A model generated the notes under the pieces. The model saw only the letters and a list, made by a program, of their open reading frames with translations. It ran no database searches and was not told the origin of the DNA. 64,000 bases of DNA. Origin: Allobosea sp. (GTDB lineage Bacteria > Pseudomonadota > Alphaproteobacteria > Rhizobiales > Beijerinckiaceae). The stretch spans positions 62,001 through 126,000 of the forward strand of contig JAAEQB010000068.1 of the NCBI GenBank assembly GCA_024231975.1. The letters are read 5' to 3'. Below, in pieces: positions 17,084 to 26,600 of this stretch (its first letter is position 1; each line of letters begins with the position of its first letter). The translations under genes were made by a program, and so were the position numbers.

Positions 17084-18823
17084 TCAGAAATCGAAGCTCT
17101 CGCCGCCGGCCTTGCCGACACCCTTGACCAGCGCCCGATCCGGCTCGTGCGCCGGCTCGCCGGGATCCCGGAAGCGGTTGACGATCGGGTAGCGCCGGTC
17201 GCGGCCGAAGTTCTTGCGGGTGACCTTGACGCCCGGCGCCGCCTGCCGGCGCTTGTACTCGGCGAGATAGAGCAGGCGCTCGACCTTCTGCACCGTTTCG
17301 AGATCGTGGCCGCGTGCGACGATGTCGGCAAGACGCATCTCGTGCTCGATCAGGCAGGCGAGGATGTCGTCGAGCACGTCATAGGGCGGCAGCGAATCCT
17401 GGTCCTTCTGGTTCTCGCGCAGCTCGGCCGAGGGCGGCTTGATGATGATGTTCTCAGGGATCACCTCGCCGTCCGGCCCGAGCGCGCCGGCCGGCTTCCA
17501 GCGATTGCGCAGGGCCGAAAGCCGAAAGACCTCGGTCTTGTAGAGATCCTTGATCGGGTTGTAGCCGCCATTCATGTCGCCATAGAGCGTGGCGTAGCCG
17601 CAGGACATCTCCGACTTGTTGCCGGTCGTCACCACCATCGGCCCGAACTTGTTCGAGATCGACATCAAGAGCGTGCCGCGCACGCGGCTCTGCAGGTTCT
17701 CCTCGGTGATGCCGCGATTGGTGCCGGCGAAGAGCTCGGCCAAAGCGTGCTCGAAGCCCTCGACCGGCTCGGCGATCGGCACGATCTCGTAGCGCACGCC
17801 GAGCGCATCGGCGCATGTCTTGGCGTCGTCCAGGCTCTCCTGCGAGGTGAAGCGATAGGGCATCATCACGCAGCGCACGCGCTCGGCGCCCAGCGCATCG
17901 ACCGCCATGGCGGCGCAGATGGCGGAATCGATGCCGCCGGAGAGGCCGAGCACCACGCCGGGGAAACGGTTCTTCTCGACATAGTCGCGCAGGCCGAGCA
18001 CGCAGGCGGCGTAGTCGGCTTCGTCGCCGCTCTCGACCGGGGCGACCTCACCCGGCAGGCAGCGCCAGCCATCGGGCCCGCGCTCCCAATCCGTGATGCG
18101 AACAGCCTCGCGGAAGGCCGGCAATTGATGCGCGAAGCTGCGGTCGGCATTGAGGACGAACGAGGCCCCCTCGAAGACGAGCTCGTCCTGGCCGCCGAGC
18201 TGGTTGAGATAGACCATCGGCAGGCCGCTCTCGACGACGCGGGCGACGGCGACGTTGAGCCGCTCTTCGATCACGCCGCGACGGAAGGGCGAGCCGTTCG
18301 GCACCAGCAGGATCTCGCCACCGGTCTCGGCGATGCACTCGACGACCTCCTCGCCCCAGATGTCCTCGCAGATCGGAATGCCCAGGCGGACATGGTTGCG
18401 AAAGACGACCGGGCCGGGCAGCGGGCCGGGCTCGAACACCCGCTTCTCGTCGAAGACGCCGTAATTGGGCAGGTCGACCTTGAAGCGCACCGACTGGATC
18501 AGGCCGCCATCGAGCAGCACATAGGCGTTGTAGAGCTTGCCGTCCTCGAGCCAGGGCAGGCCGAGCAGGACGGCCGGGCCGCCATCGGCGGTCTCGCGGG
18601 CGAGCTCCTCGCAGGCCTTGCGGCAGGCGTCCTGGAAGGCCGGCTTCAGCACCAGGTCCTCCGGCGGATAAGCCGAGAGGAAGAGCTCCGGGAACATCAC
18701 GAGCTCGGCGCCGCCGGCAGCCGCCTCGCGGCGTGCAGCGCGCACCTTCTCAGCATTGCCGGCGACGTCGCCGACGATCGGGTTGAGCTGGGCGAGCGCC
18801 AGGCGAAGAGAGGTCGCGGTCAT
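17084..18823 (-). CDS. nadE: Glutamine-dependent NAD+ synthetase
   Basis: A 579-residue two-domain enzyme making NAD+ from deamido-NAD+, ATP and glutamine. The N-terminal nitrilase-type glutaminase has the Glu-Lys-Cys triad in FPELFLSAYPPEDL, KVDLPNYGVFDEKR and PICEDIWGEE. The C-terminal synthetase has the P-loop LGLSGGIDSAICA and TTGNKSEMSCGYATLYGDMN. Length and order are complete. The hydrophobic VFDEKR loop is typical of the long, glutamine-using form, so no separate amidase is needed. Confidence 0.96.
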   Translation of the reverse strand: MTATSLRLALAQLNPIVGDVAGNAEKVRAARREAAAGGAELVMFPELFLSAYPPEDLVLKPAFQDACRKACEELARETADGGPAVLLGLPWLEDGKLYNAYVLLDGGLIQSVRFKVDLPNYGVFDEKRVFEPGPLPGPVVFRNHVRLGIPICEDIWGEEVVECIAETGGEILLVPNGSPFRRGVIEERLNVAVARVVESGLPMVYLNQLGGQDELVFEGASFVLNADRSFAHQLPAFREAVRITDWERGPDGWRCLPGEVAPVESGDEADYAACVLGLRDYVEKNRFPGVVLGLSGGIDSAICAAMAVDALGAERVRCVMMPYRFTSQESLDDAKTCADALGVRYEIVPIAEPVEGFEHALAELFAGTNRGITEENLQSRVRGTLLMSISNKFGPMVVTTGNKSEMSCGYATLYGDMNGGYNPIKDLYKTEVFRLSALRNRWKPAGALGPDGEVIPENIIIKPPSAELRENQKDQDSLPPYDVLDDILACLIEHEMRLADIVARGHDLETVQKVERLLYLAEYKRRQAAPGVKVTRKNFGRDRRYPIVNRFRDPGEPAHEPDRALVKGVGKAGGESFDF

Positions 18824-18901
18824 GATCTGGATGTAGCTTGCGGCCGGCGCGCCAGCAACGGGCCGGCGTCCTGCCCGCCCCTGCGTTTTCGCAAGGTCAG
18901 A

Positions 18902-19195
18902 TCAGCTCAGGGCCGAGCGGAAATCGGCTGACCAGCGCAGTTCGCGCAAGGGGCGCACCGTCTGCGTCGTCTCGTCATAGATCGGATGCGCCTTCCAGGC
19001 GGCGAGCGCAGCCTCGTCGGCGAACTCGCCGTAGACGACGATATCGGCGGCTTCGCCGATCGGATCGATCCTGGCATTGGCCGCGACCTCAAAGGCGAGC
19101 GCGTGCGGGATGTCGCCGAGCCGGCCGAGCAGGCGCCGGATCGTTTCGACATCGTCTGCCCGCTTGGCCGTGAAGAACACGATGTGCCGGATCAT
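18902..19195 (-). CDS. Dabb family (stress-responsive A/B barrel) protein
   Basis: A 97-residue protein with the Dabb pattern: MIRHIVFFTAKRADDVETI at the start, a central FEVAANARIDPIGEAADIVV, and FADEAALAAWKAHPIYDETT, which ends with the family HPxY/H motif. These are small dimeric alpha+beta barrels; some act in polyketide or aromatic chemistry, most are unassigned. GGAGGAGGG directly before the ATG at 19195 fixes the start; a longer in-frame version upstream is not supported. Confidence 0.87.
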   Translation of the reverse strand: MIRHIVFFTAKRADDVETIRRLLGRLGDIPHALAFEVAANARIDPIGEAADIVVYGEFADEAALAAWKAHPIYDETTQTVRPLRELRWSADFRSALS

Positions 19196-19279
19196 CCGCC
19201 CTCCTCCGGCCCCGAGCCGGAATCGGCAGGTCCGTCGCAAGGCACCCTTTTTCAGAGACATGCCCGATCGGCAACCGCA

Positions 19280-19294
19280 TTAACCGCGTATTAG
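19280..19294. promoter_or_regulatory. CtrA-like box upstream of the beta-barrel gene
   Basis: TTAA-N7-TTAG, one mismatch from the TTAA-N7-TTAA CtrA consensus, followed by a second palindromic GGTTAACC at 19295-19302. It lies about 70-85 bases before the outer membrane protein start, a plausible activator position. Confidence 0.38.
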
Positions 19295-19365
19295 GGTTAA
19301 CCGCGCATGAATCGTCTCCGGGCCGCTGCAACCGCTGCTTCGGCCGCTGCTCGGAGAGACACGCG

Positions 19366-20253
19366 ATGCGTGCTGCATCAATCGCCGCCCTCGCCCCCGT
19401 CGTCGCGATGGCCTGCGCGCTGGCGCTGCCGCAGGCGGCGCAGGGCGCCGACTATCTCAGGGGCTCGCAGATCGAGCAGCCGGTCGAGGCGCCATCGATG
19501 TTCGGAGGCGGCCGCTTCGACTGGTCCGGCTTCTATCTCGGCGGCGGCGCGGGCGTCTCCGACACCAAGTTCAAGCCCGGCGAAGGCTTGCAGGAACTGG
19601 CGAACTACGCCTTCCGCAACACAGCGCTCGGCGCGGAGAACAATCTCGGCTCATGGGTGGGCAACCTGCCGGAGAAGCGCGACAGCGGCGCGCTCTTCTT
19701 CGGCATCGTCGGCTACAACTACCTCTTCGACGATGTCGTTCTCGGCATCGAGGCCGACTACACCCGATCCGGGCACAATTACCAGGTCGACGATTATATC
19801 GGACGGCGCGTCTCCACCTCGGACGGCGCCGTCAACGACGTCCGGATGGCGACCAACCAGAGCGCCAAGCTGAACGACTATGCGACGCTGCGGCTGCGCA
19901 TGGGCTGGGCCTATGGCCGGATCATGCCCTACGCCACGTTCGGCGGTGCAGTCGGCCGCTTCAACACGAATTCGACGATCCAGTCGACCTGGTACTTCAC
20001 GCGCACCAATCCGGTGAGCGGTGCGACCGAAGCCAACTACGCCACCGGCTATACGCCGGCCAATCCTTCCATTGTCGGCGGCGGCAAGAAGAACACCTAT
20101 GCCTTCGGCCTCAGCGCCGGCGCCGGCGTCGACTGGGCCCTGACCGACAATCTGTTCCTGCGCGCGGAGTACCAGTTCGTCCGCTTCGCGGAGGTCGAGG
20201 GCACGACGACGACCGTCAACACCGGCCGCATCGCCGCTGCGCTGAAGTTCTGA
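19366..20253 (+). CDS. Outer membrane beta-barrel protein (Omp25/31-like)
   Basis: A 295-residue outer membrane protein. Signal peptide residues 1-27 (ending AAQGA). The first strand FDWSGFYLGGGAGVSDT is the classic alphaproteobacterial Omp25/Omp31 opening. Later strands have alternating residues, e.g. ATLRLRMGWAYGRIMPYATFGGA, and the end is NTGRIAAALKF with the C-terminal Phe used by the Bam machinery. It likely has eight strands. Followed by a bidirectional terminator. Confidence 0.9.
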   Translation: MRAASIAALAPVVAMACALALPQAAQGADYLRGSQIEQPVEAPSMFGGGRFDWSGFYLGGGAGVSDTKFKPGEGLQELANYAFRNTALGAENNLGSWVGNLPEKRDSGALFFGIVGYNYLFDDVVLGIEADYTRSGHNYQVDDYIGRRVSTSDGAVNDVRMATNQSAKLNDYATLRLRMGWAYGRIMPYATFGGAVGRFNTNSTIQSTWYFTRTNPVSGATEANYATGYTPANPSIVGGGKKNTYAFGLSAGAGVDWALTDNLFLRAEYQFVRFAEVEGTTTTVNTGRIAAALKF

Positions 20254-20275
20254 CGACTCCGATCACGGGGCAATG

Positions 20276-20308
20276 AAAAAGGGCCGCGGCATCGCCGCGG
20301 CCCTTTTT
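20276..20308. terminator. Bidirectional intrinsic terminator
   Basis: AAAAA then a ten-base perfect stem GGGCCGCGGC / GCCGCGGCCC with an ATC loop and TTTTT. The flanking A and T runs let it work on both strands, ending the beta-barrel gene (+) and the DAHP synthase gene (-). Confidence 0.93.
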
Positions 20309-20332
20309 CTTCTGTTTACGAGATAGCGCAGA

Positions 20333-21718
20333 TCACTCGGCCGCTTCGACCTCGGGCCGGGCTCGGCCAGCGCGCTCGCGCTTGACCAGCTCGGCGACGA
20401 GGAAGGCCAGCTCCAGCGCCTGCTCGGCGTTGAGGCGCGGATCACAGACCGTATGGTAGCGGTCGTTGAGATCGGCGTCGGTCATGCCGCGGGCGCCGCC
20501 GGTGCACTCGGTGACGTTCTTGCCGGTCATCTCGAGATGCAGGCCGCCGGCATGCGTGCCTTCCGCCTGATGCACGGCGAAGAAGTTCTTCACCTCGGTC
20601 AGGATCAGGTCGAACGGCCGGGTCTTGTAGCCGCTCGCCGCTTTGACGGTGTTGCCGTGCATCGGATCGCAGGACCAGACGACGTTGCGCCCTTCCCGCT
20701 TGGTGGCGCGCACCAGAGCCGGCAGGTGGTCGAAGACCTTGTCGGCGCCGAAGCGGCCGATCAGGACGAGGCGGCCGGCCTGGTTCTGCGGATCGAGCGC
20801 GTCGATCAGCTTGAGCAGTTCGTCCGGCTTGAGGGACGGCCCGCATTTCAGGCCGATCGGGTTCTTGATGCCGCGGAAGTACTCGACATGGGCGTGGTCG
20901 AGCTGGCGGGTGCGATCACCGATCCAGACCATGTGGCCGGAGGTGGCGTACCAGTCACCCGTGGTCGAGTCCGTGCGCGTCATCGCCTGCTCGTAGCCAA
21001 GCAGCAGCGCCTCATGGCTGGTGTAGAAATCCGTCGTCCGCATCTCGGGATGCGTCTCGGGATCGACACCGATGGCGCGCATGAAGTCTAGGGACTCGGT
21101 GATGCGGTCGCCCAGCTCCTGATAGCGATGCGACTGCGGGCTGTCCTTGACGAAGCCGAGCATCCAGCGATGCGCGTTGTCGAGATTGGCGTAGCCGCCG
21201 GTCGCGAAGGCGCGGATCAGGTTGAGCGTCGCCGCCGACTGCCTGTAGGCCTCGAGCTGCCGGCGCGGGTCTGGAATCCGCGACTCCGCCGTGAACTCGT
21301 TGTCGTTGATGATGTCGCCCTTGTAGCTCGGCAATTCGACATCGCCGATCTTCTCGTTCGGCGCCGAGCGCGGCTTGGCGAACTGGCCGGCGATACGGCC
21401 GACCTTCACCACTGGCGAGCCGCCGGCGAAGGTCAGCACCACCGCCATCTGCAGGAACAGGCGGAAGAAATCGCGGATGTTGTCGGCCGAATGCTCGGCG
21501 AAGCTCTCGGCGCAATCGCCGCCCTGGAGCAGGAAGGCCTCGCCGGCCGCGACCTTGCTCAACGCCCGCTTGAGCTTGCGCGCCTCGCCCGCAAAAACCA
21601 GCGGCGGAAAGCCGGCGAGCTGCTGCTCAACCGCCTTCAAGGCTGCCTGATCCGGATATTCCGGCATCTGCTGGACGGGCTTTGCCCTCCAGCTCTCGGG
21701 CGTCCACCGCTCGGACAT
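20333..21718 (-). CDS. Class II 3-deoxy-7-phosphoheptulonate (DAHP) synthase
   Basis: A 461-residue plant-type DAHP synthase that condenses phosphoenolpyruvate and erythrose 4-phosphate in the first step of aromatic amino acid synthesis. Family motifs: PPLVFAGEARKLKRALSKVA, AFLLQGGDCAESFAEH with the metal-binding Cys, GRIAGQFAKPRSAPNE, THEALLLGYEQAMTR-type region (SHEALLLGYEQAMTR), KCGPSLKPDELL and VWSCDPMHGNT. The N-terminus starts straight on the catalytic domain without a long regulatory arm. Confidence 0.95.
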   Translation of the reverse strand: MSERWTPESWRAKPVQQMPEYPDQAALKAVEQQLAGFPPLVFAGEARKLKRALSKVAAGEAFLLQGGDCAESFAEHSADNIRDFFRLFLQMAVVLTFAGGSPVVKVGRIAGQFAKPRSAPNEKIGDVELPSYKGDIINDNEFTAESRIPDPRRQLEAYRQSAATLNLIRAFATGGYANLDNAHRWMLGFVKDSPQSHRYQELGDRITESLDFMRAIGVDPETHPEMRTTDFYTSHEALLLGYEQAMTRTDSTTGDWYATSGHMVWIGDRTRQLDHAHVEYFRGIKNPIGLKCGPSLKPDELLKLIDALDPQNQAGRLVLIGRFGADKVFDHLPALVRATKREGRNVVWSCDPMHGNTVKAASGYKTRPFDLILTEVKNFFAVHQAEGTHAGGLHLEMTGKNVTECTGGARGMTDADLNDRYHTVCDPRLNAEQALELAFLVAELVKRERAGRARPEVEAAE

Positions 21719-21920
21719 GGATCTTTGCTCCTGATTTCACGCATCGCGCCTGCGTTAACCTCATCTTGGCGCGAAGCGGGGCCTATACACCCGCAGATGG
21801 CTGCTGGCCACCGTTACGGCAAGACTGATCTGGCTCGGTTCGGCCCCCCGAGCGAAAACGAGCGTCCGATCAAAGAGATCGCGCCATCGGCGGCGATCTG
21901 GACTCAGCAGCTTGCCATCA

Positions 21921-21968
21921 CGATTCAACACGCTGGCTTATCGATTCAACGGGCTGATATTTTGAATC
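21921..21968. promoter_or_regulatory. Iterated GATTCAA boxes upstream of the PLP-enzyme gene
   Basis: CGATTCAAC occurs at 21921-21929 and again at 21942-21950, exactly 21 bases (two helical turns) apart, and its inverse TTGAATC is at 21962-21968. The longer unit CGATTCAAC..GCTG is shared by the two direct copies. The set lies 56-103 bases before the ATG at 22024 in a 305-base gap, and looks like an operator array. The remaining part of the gap (21719-21920) shows nothing clear apart from the DAHP synthase leader. Confidence 0.5.
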
Positions 21969-22023
21969 ATGCGAAAGAGCGGCATGTGAAGCTCTCCCCT
22001 GTATTTGTTTCAGGAACCACCTG

Positions 22024-23238
22024 ATGGCTGGACCTAGTGCTACCGCGCCCGATTTCCGGCCCGGCGCCGGATTGCGGCCAATCATCAATGTCTCGGGCAC
22101 GATGACGGCGCTCGGCGCGGCGAGCGTGGAGCCGGATGCCATCGTCGCGATGACGGCCATCCTCCCGCATTTCGTCGAGATCGACGACTTGCAACGGCAG
22201 GCCAGCCGCGTGATCGCACGGCTGACCGGCGGTGAGGCCGGCTTCGTTACCGCCTCTTGCGCTGCAGGGATGACATTGACGGTCGCTGGCGCGATGACGG
22301 GGCCGGATATCGCGACGATCGAGCGCCTCCCCGATACGGCAGGCCTCAAGAACGAAGTCGCGCTGATGACGGGCCATGCCGTCAATTACGGCGCGCCCGT
22401 CGAGCAAGCCATCCGTCTCGCCGGGGCAGTGCCGGTCCTGATCGGTCAAGCCACGTCGGCCGAGCGCTACCAGCTGGAAGCCATGCTGGGACAGCGGACA
22501 GCGGCGGCGCTCTACGTGGTCTCGCATCATACAGTTCAGTATGGGCTGATACCGCTCCGGACCTTCTGCGAGACCTGCCATGCCGCCAATGTACCAGTCA
22601 TCGTCGATGCCGCGTCCGAATACGACTTGCGCGGCTTCCTGGCCGAAGGCGCCGATCTCGCGATCTACTCAGCGCACAAATTCCTCGGCGGACCCACAGG
22701 CGGCCTCGTCGCCGGGCGCAAGGATCTGGTCCGTGCCGCCTTCCTGCAGAACCGGGGCATCGGGCGCGGCATGAAGGCCGGCAAGGAAAGCATTCATGGC
22801 GCGATCGCAGCGCTCGAAGCATGGGAGAGGCGCGACCATGCCAGCATTCGCGCCCGCGAGCGGGGCCATCTCGCCCTCTGGCAACAGGCGTTGCAAGGCC
22901 GACCCGGCGTGACCGCGACGATCGAGCCCGACCCGACAGGAAACCCCGTCGACCGCCTGCGCATCGCGCTCCGCCCCAACGAGGCTCATATCACGGCCTG
23001 GGATCTCGCCGACGCGTTGGCGCGTGGCGAAAGGCCGGTGATCGTGAGGGATGACGAGGTCGACTTCGGATATGTCGAGCTGGATCCGTGCAATCTCCAT
23101 CCCGGCGAGGAGGTCATCGTCGCACAGCGGCTAGGGGAGGAGCTCGATACTGCTCTTCGCTCGAACGCGATCATCGCGACACCGCTCGAGCAGCGCCGCA
23201 GCCGCCGCATCGAAGCGCTGAGGCGCTGGCCGGATTAA
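22024..23238 (+). CDS. SelA/DgaE-like PLP-dependent enzyme
   Basis: A 404-residue fold-type I PLP enzyme of the SelA-like group that also includes D-glucosaminate-6-phosphate ammonia-lyase (DgaE). It opens with LRPIINVSGTMTALGAASV, the group hallmark; glycine-rich GGEAGFVTASCAAGMTL is the cofactor-phosphate region; Asp in PVIVDAASEYDL contacts the pyridine ring; Lys219 in YSAHKFLGGPTGG is the Schiff-base lysine. The selB, tRNA-Sec or sugar-kinase partners that would fix a role are absent, so a lyase or racemase on an amino acid or amino sugar is inference. Confidence 0.8.
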   Translation: MAGPSATAPDFRPGAGLRPIINVSGTMTALGAASVEPDAIVAMTAILPHFVEIDDLQRQASRVIARLTGGEAGFVTASCAAGMTLTVAGAMTGPDIATIERLPDTAGLKNEVALMTGHAVNYGAPVEQAIRLAGAVPVLIGQATSAERYQLEAMLGQRTAAALYVVSHHTVQYGLIPLRTFCETCHAANVPVIVDAASEYDLRGFLAEGADLAIYSAHKFLGGPTGGLVAGRKDLVRAAFLQNRGIGRGMKAGKESIHGAIAALEAWERRDHASIRARERGHLALWQQALQGRPGVTATIEPDPTGNPVDRLRIALRPNEAHITAWDLADALARGERPVIVRDDEVDFGYVELDPCNLHPGEEVIVAQRLGEELDTALRSNAIIATPLEQRRSRRIEALRRWPD

Positions 23239-23440
23239 GCCCTTGCCGGTGAAGCGAGCCCCCCGCGCCGCGCGCATCGCATCGGCTCCTCGGCGAAGTC
23301 GAGTATTGATGCACCAACCGGATCAATCACCCCGGCATTTGCATTTCACTCCTGCGTCCAAAGATCATTGTCTCCCTCGCGCGGCGCGGCCGAAGATGGC
23401 CGCGCAATCAACAACGCCGGTCGCGGCGACGGGAGGAATC

Positions 23441-24478
23441 ATGAGACGTCACGTTCTGGCGGCCGCCTTCGGCCTGGCCTGCGGCCTCGGTGCGGCACAG
23501 GCCCAGCCGGCGCAGGAGCCGATCACCCTGCGCGGCATGGGTTCCTTCCATGTCGGCGGCAAGCTGGTCGAGATCTCGGGCCGGCCGGTGAAGGACGTGG
23601 TGTTCACGCCCGGCGGCACTCCCGCCCGCGTCGATCCGAACGGCACCTACCAGACCGGCCAGATGTATGTGCAGTACTTCCTGCCACAGAACGAGAAGGG
23701 CTCGGTGCCGCTGCTGCTCTGGCACGGCGGCGGCATGACCGGCGTCAACTACGAGACCACGCCGGATGGGCGCCAGGGCTGGCTCGAATTCTTCCTGCGC
23801 AAGGGCTGGTCGGTCTATAATTCCGACGCGGTCGAGCGTGGTCGCTCGAGCTGGGCGATGTATCCCGACGTCATCCCCGGCGAGCCGCTCTTCCTGACCA
23901 CGGCGAACCCGTTCGAGCGTTTCCGCATCGGTGCGAGCGGTGGCTACGACGCCGATCCGGCCAAGCGCAAATACCTGCCGGGCAGCCAGTTCCCCGCCGA
24001 GGGCTACGACAATTTCGTCAAGCAGATCGTGCCGCGCTGGACCTCGACCGACCAGATGATCATCGACGCCTATATCGCCGAGGTCGACAAGGTCTGCCCC
24101 TGTGTGATCTCGTTCCACAGCCAGTCCGGCCAGTTCGGCTTCAAGGTCGCGCAGGCGCGGCCTGACAAGGTCAAGGCGCTGATCGCGGTCGAGCCGGCCG
24201 GCATCGGCGACCCGGCCAAGGCGGCGGCGCTCAAGGATATCCCGGTGCTGATGGTCTTCGGCGACCATATCGAGCAGGACGCGCGCTGGCCGACGATCCG
24301 CAAGACCGCGGCCGATTTCGGCGACAAGATCACCGCGGCCGGCGGCTCGGTCGAGGTCGTCAACCTGCCCGCCGTCGGCATCACCGGCAACTCGCACATG
24401 CTCATGATGGACAAGAATAATCTGGCTGTGGCGCAGCTGATCCAGGACTGGCTGACGAAGAAGGGCCTGACGAAATAG
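23441..24478 (+). CDS. Secreted alpha/beta-hydrolase esterase (esterase 713-like)
   Basis: A 345-residue exported hydrolase. Signal peptide residues 1-22 (ending AQAQP). Pattern follows the Alcaligenes esterase 713 group: LLLWHGGGMTGVNYETTPDG with the oxyanion HGGG, WLEFFLRKGWSVYNSDAVERGRS, nucleophile in SFHSQSGQFG (probably Ser227) and a late GITGNSHMLMMDKNN holding the candidate His. GGGAGG precedes the ATG. The last 77 bases overlap the convergent LysR gene. The preceding 200 bases contain no other gene that I can support. Confidence 0.85.
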   Translation: MRRHVLAAAFGLACGLGAAQAQPAQEPITLRGMGSFHVGGKLVEISGRPVKDVVFTPGGTPARVDPNGTYQTGQMYVQYFLPQNEKGSVPLLLWHGGGMTGVNYETTPDGRQGWLEFFLRKGWSVYNSDAVERGRSSWAMYPDVIPGEPLFLTTANPFERFRIGASGGYDADPAKRKYLPGSQFPAEGYDNFVKQIVPRWTSTDQMIIDAYIAEVDKVCPCVISFHSQSGQFGFKVAQARPDKVKALIAVEPAGIGDPAKAAALKDIPVLMVFGDHIEQDARWPTIRKTAADFGDKITAAGGSVEVVNLPAVGITGNSHMLMMDKNNLAVAQLIQDWLTKKGLTK

Positions 24479-25373
24479 GCTCGGGCTCGCGCGCCTGCTC
24501 CAGCAGCCAATCGCGGAACAGGCCGATCTTGCGCGCGGTCCGGCGCCGTGCCGGGTAGGTCAGCCAGTAGTCGTTGCCTCCGGGAAGCATCAAGTCGAAG
24601 GGCTGGATCAACAGCCCTTCACAGAGCTCGCGCAGGAAGAAGATCGGCGAGCACATGGCCGCGCCGTTGCTGGCGAGCGCAGCCGTGACTTCGAGTTGCT
24701 GTACAGCGAGATCGAAGCCTGCCTCAACCGGCGTGGCCTCGGAATTGACCCCCGCGGCAGCAAACCAGCGATCCCAGGCCTCGGTCTTGCCGATGCGCTT
24801 CACGTGCAGGAGATCCGAGGGCTGCGGTGGCCGGCCGAGATCGCGGAACAGGTTCGGCCCGCATAGGGGCGTGAACTCGCTCTTCATCAGCCAATGCGCC
24901 TCAAGCCCCGGCCACTGGCCGCCGCCGCGGTGGATCGCCACATCGCAATCGTCGCGCTGCGGATCGTGCGGGCCGACCTGCGTGACCATCCGCACCGCCA
25001 GCCCCGGATTGGCGCACTGGAACAGTCCGAGGCGCGGCACCAGCCAATTCGAGGCGATGGTCGGCAGCGCCTGGATCGACAGCACGCCTTCGGCCGTCTG
25101 CGTGACCGCGGCGAAGGCCGCGCGCAGGCCATCAAAGGAATCCATCACCGACGACGCCAGGCGCTCGCCCGCCTCGGTCAGGACCACCCGACGAGCCTGG
25201 CGCTGGAACAAGGGCAGACCGAGCCGCTCCTCCAGCAGCTTGATCTGATAGCTCACCGCCGCCTGCGTCATGCCGAGCTCGGCGGCGGCGCGGGTGAAGC
25301 TGCCCTGGCGCGCCGCCGCCTCGAAGGCCCGGACCGCGCTGAGCGGCGGCAGGCCGGTCACCAGATCATTCAT
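24402..25373 (-). CDS. LysR family transcriptional regulator (GcvA-like)
   Basis: A 323-residue LysR regulator. The helix-turn-helix is LSAVRAFEAAARQGSFTRAA followed by ELGMTQAAVSYQIKLLEERLG (residues about 10-50), close to GcvA. The effector domain begins near residue 95 (VLSIQALPTIASNWLVPRL) and the C-terminal 25 residues are a Ser/Pro/Ala-rich tail. The 3' end overlaps the esterase gene by 77 bases in antisense; the tail residues lie in that overlap and are not conserved in the family. It is divergent from a DUF1127 gene, 99 bases away. Confidence 0.9.
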   Translation of the reverse strand: MNDLVTGLPPLSAVRAFEAAARQGSFTRAAAELGMTQAAVSYQIKLLEERLGLPLFQRQARRVVLTEAGERLASSVMDSFDGLRAAFAAVTQTAEGVLSIQALPTIASNWLVPRLGLFQCANPGLAVRMVTQVGPHDPQRDDCDVAIHRGGGQWPGLEAHWLMKSEFTPLCGPNLFRDLGRPPQPSDLLHVKRIGKTEAWDRWFAAAGVNSEATPVEAGFDLAVQQLEVTAALASNGAAMCSPIFFLRELCEGLLIQPFDLMLPGGNDYWLTYPARRRTARKIGLFRDWLLEQAREPEPISSGPSSSASPGSAAPQPDYSCPS

Positions 25374-25472
25374 CAGCTGGCCTTATGCTTCGAGCGTGAA
25401 ATCCGGTTTGTCCGCGGGACCGATCGGCGGCATCCCTGGGCGCAAGCGACATCCACCCTCGGGAGCCGCATC

Positions 25473-25688
25473 ATGTCGGCCGAAGTTAGCAGAAACAACA
25501 GATATGTCAGCCTCGCGCCTGCGCTGCAGGCACTACTGATCCGATGGCGCCGGTTCCGGCACGAGCGGCTCGTGGCGCTAGACGACCGCCTCGACCAGGA
25601 GGGGCTGAGCCCCCACATGGCACGCGATGTCGGGCTGAGCGATGCAAGCCTGATTTATGACAGCCGTCACTCGGATCGGGGAGGATGA
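25473..25688 (+). CDS. DUF1127-like small protein
   Basis: A 71-residue protein with the DUF1127 pattern in its second half: RWRRFRHERLVALDDRLDQE followed by MARDVGLSDASLI (family form LxxLDDxxLxDIGLsrxdI). The N-terminal 20 residues are an unconserved extension. DUF1127 proteins are small Arg-rich proteins linked to RNA binding or phosphate/carbon stress in some alphaproteobacteria. It is divergent from the LysR gene, which may control it. GGGAG lies 8 bases before the ATG. Confidence 0.65.
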   Translation: MSAEVSRNNRYVSLAPALQALLIRWRRFRHERLVALDDRLDQEGLSPHMARDVGLSDASLIYDSRHSDRGG

Positions 25689-25841
25689 TCCGCATAGCCA
25701 TGCCTTCGACACCGGGATCACGAGCGGCGACACCATCTTCAGTGACGATGGGAGAGGACGCGAGACAGACCGGAGCCGTTGACAGCACTGCCCTGCCCCA
25801 CTAGCCGGAGCCGATCTTTCTCGTCTCTCCAGCTGGTTGCC

Positions 25842-26568
<727 letters not shown>

Positions 26569-26570
<2 letters not shown>

Positions 26571-26600
26571 GAGCGCCGCGCGAGCCTACAGCGCGCTCTT
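26569..26600. terminator. Weak convergent hairpin between methyltransferase and gor
   Basis: AAGAGCGC (26569-26576, touching the methyltransferase stop codon) pairs with GCGCTCTT (26593-26600, within the gor 3' end) across a GC-rich loop. No long T run follows, so termination strength is doubtful. Confidence 0.3.

Noticed and set aside
17057..18931. A long open frame on the + strand opposite nadE
   Set aside because: It is the mirror of a strongly coding gene in high-GC DNA; it has no family motif, and nadE on the other strand is certain.
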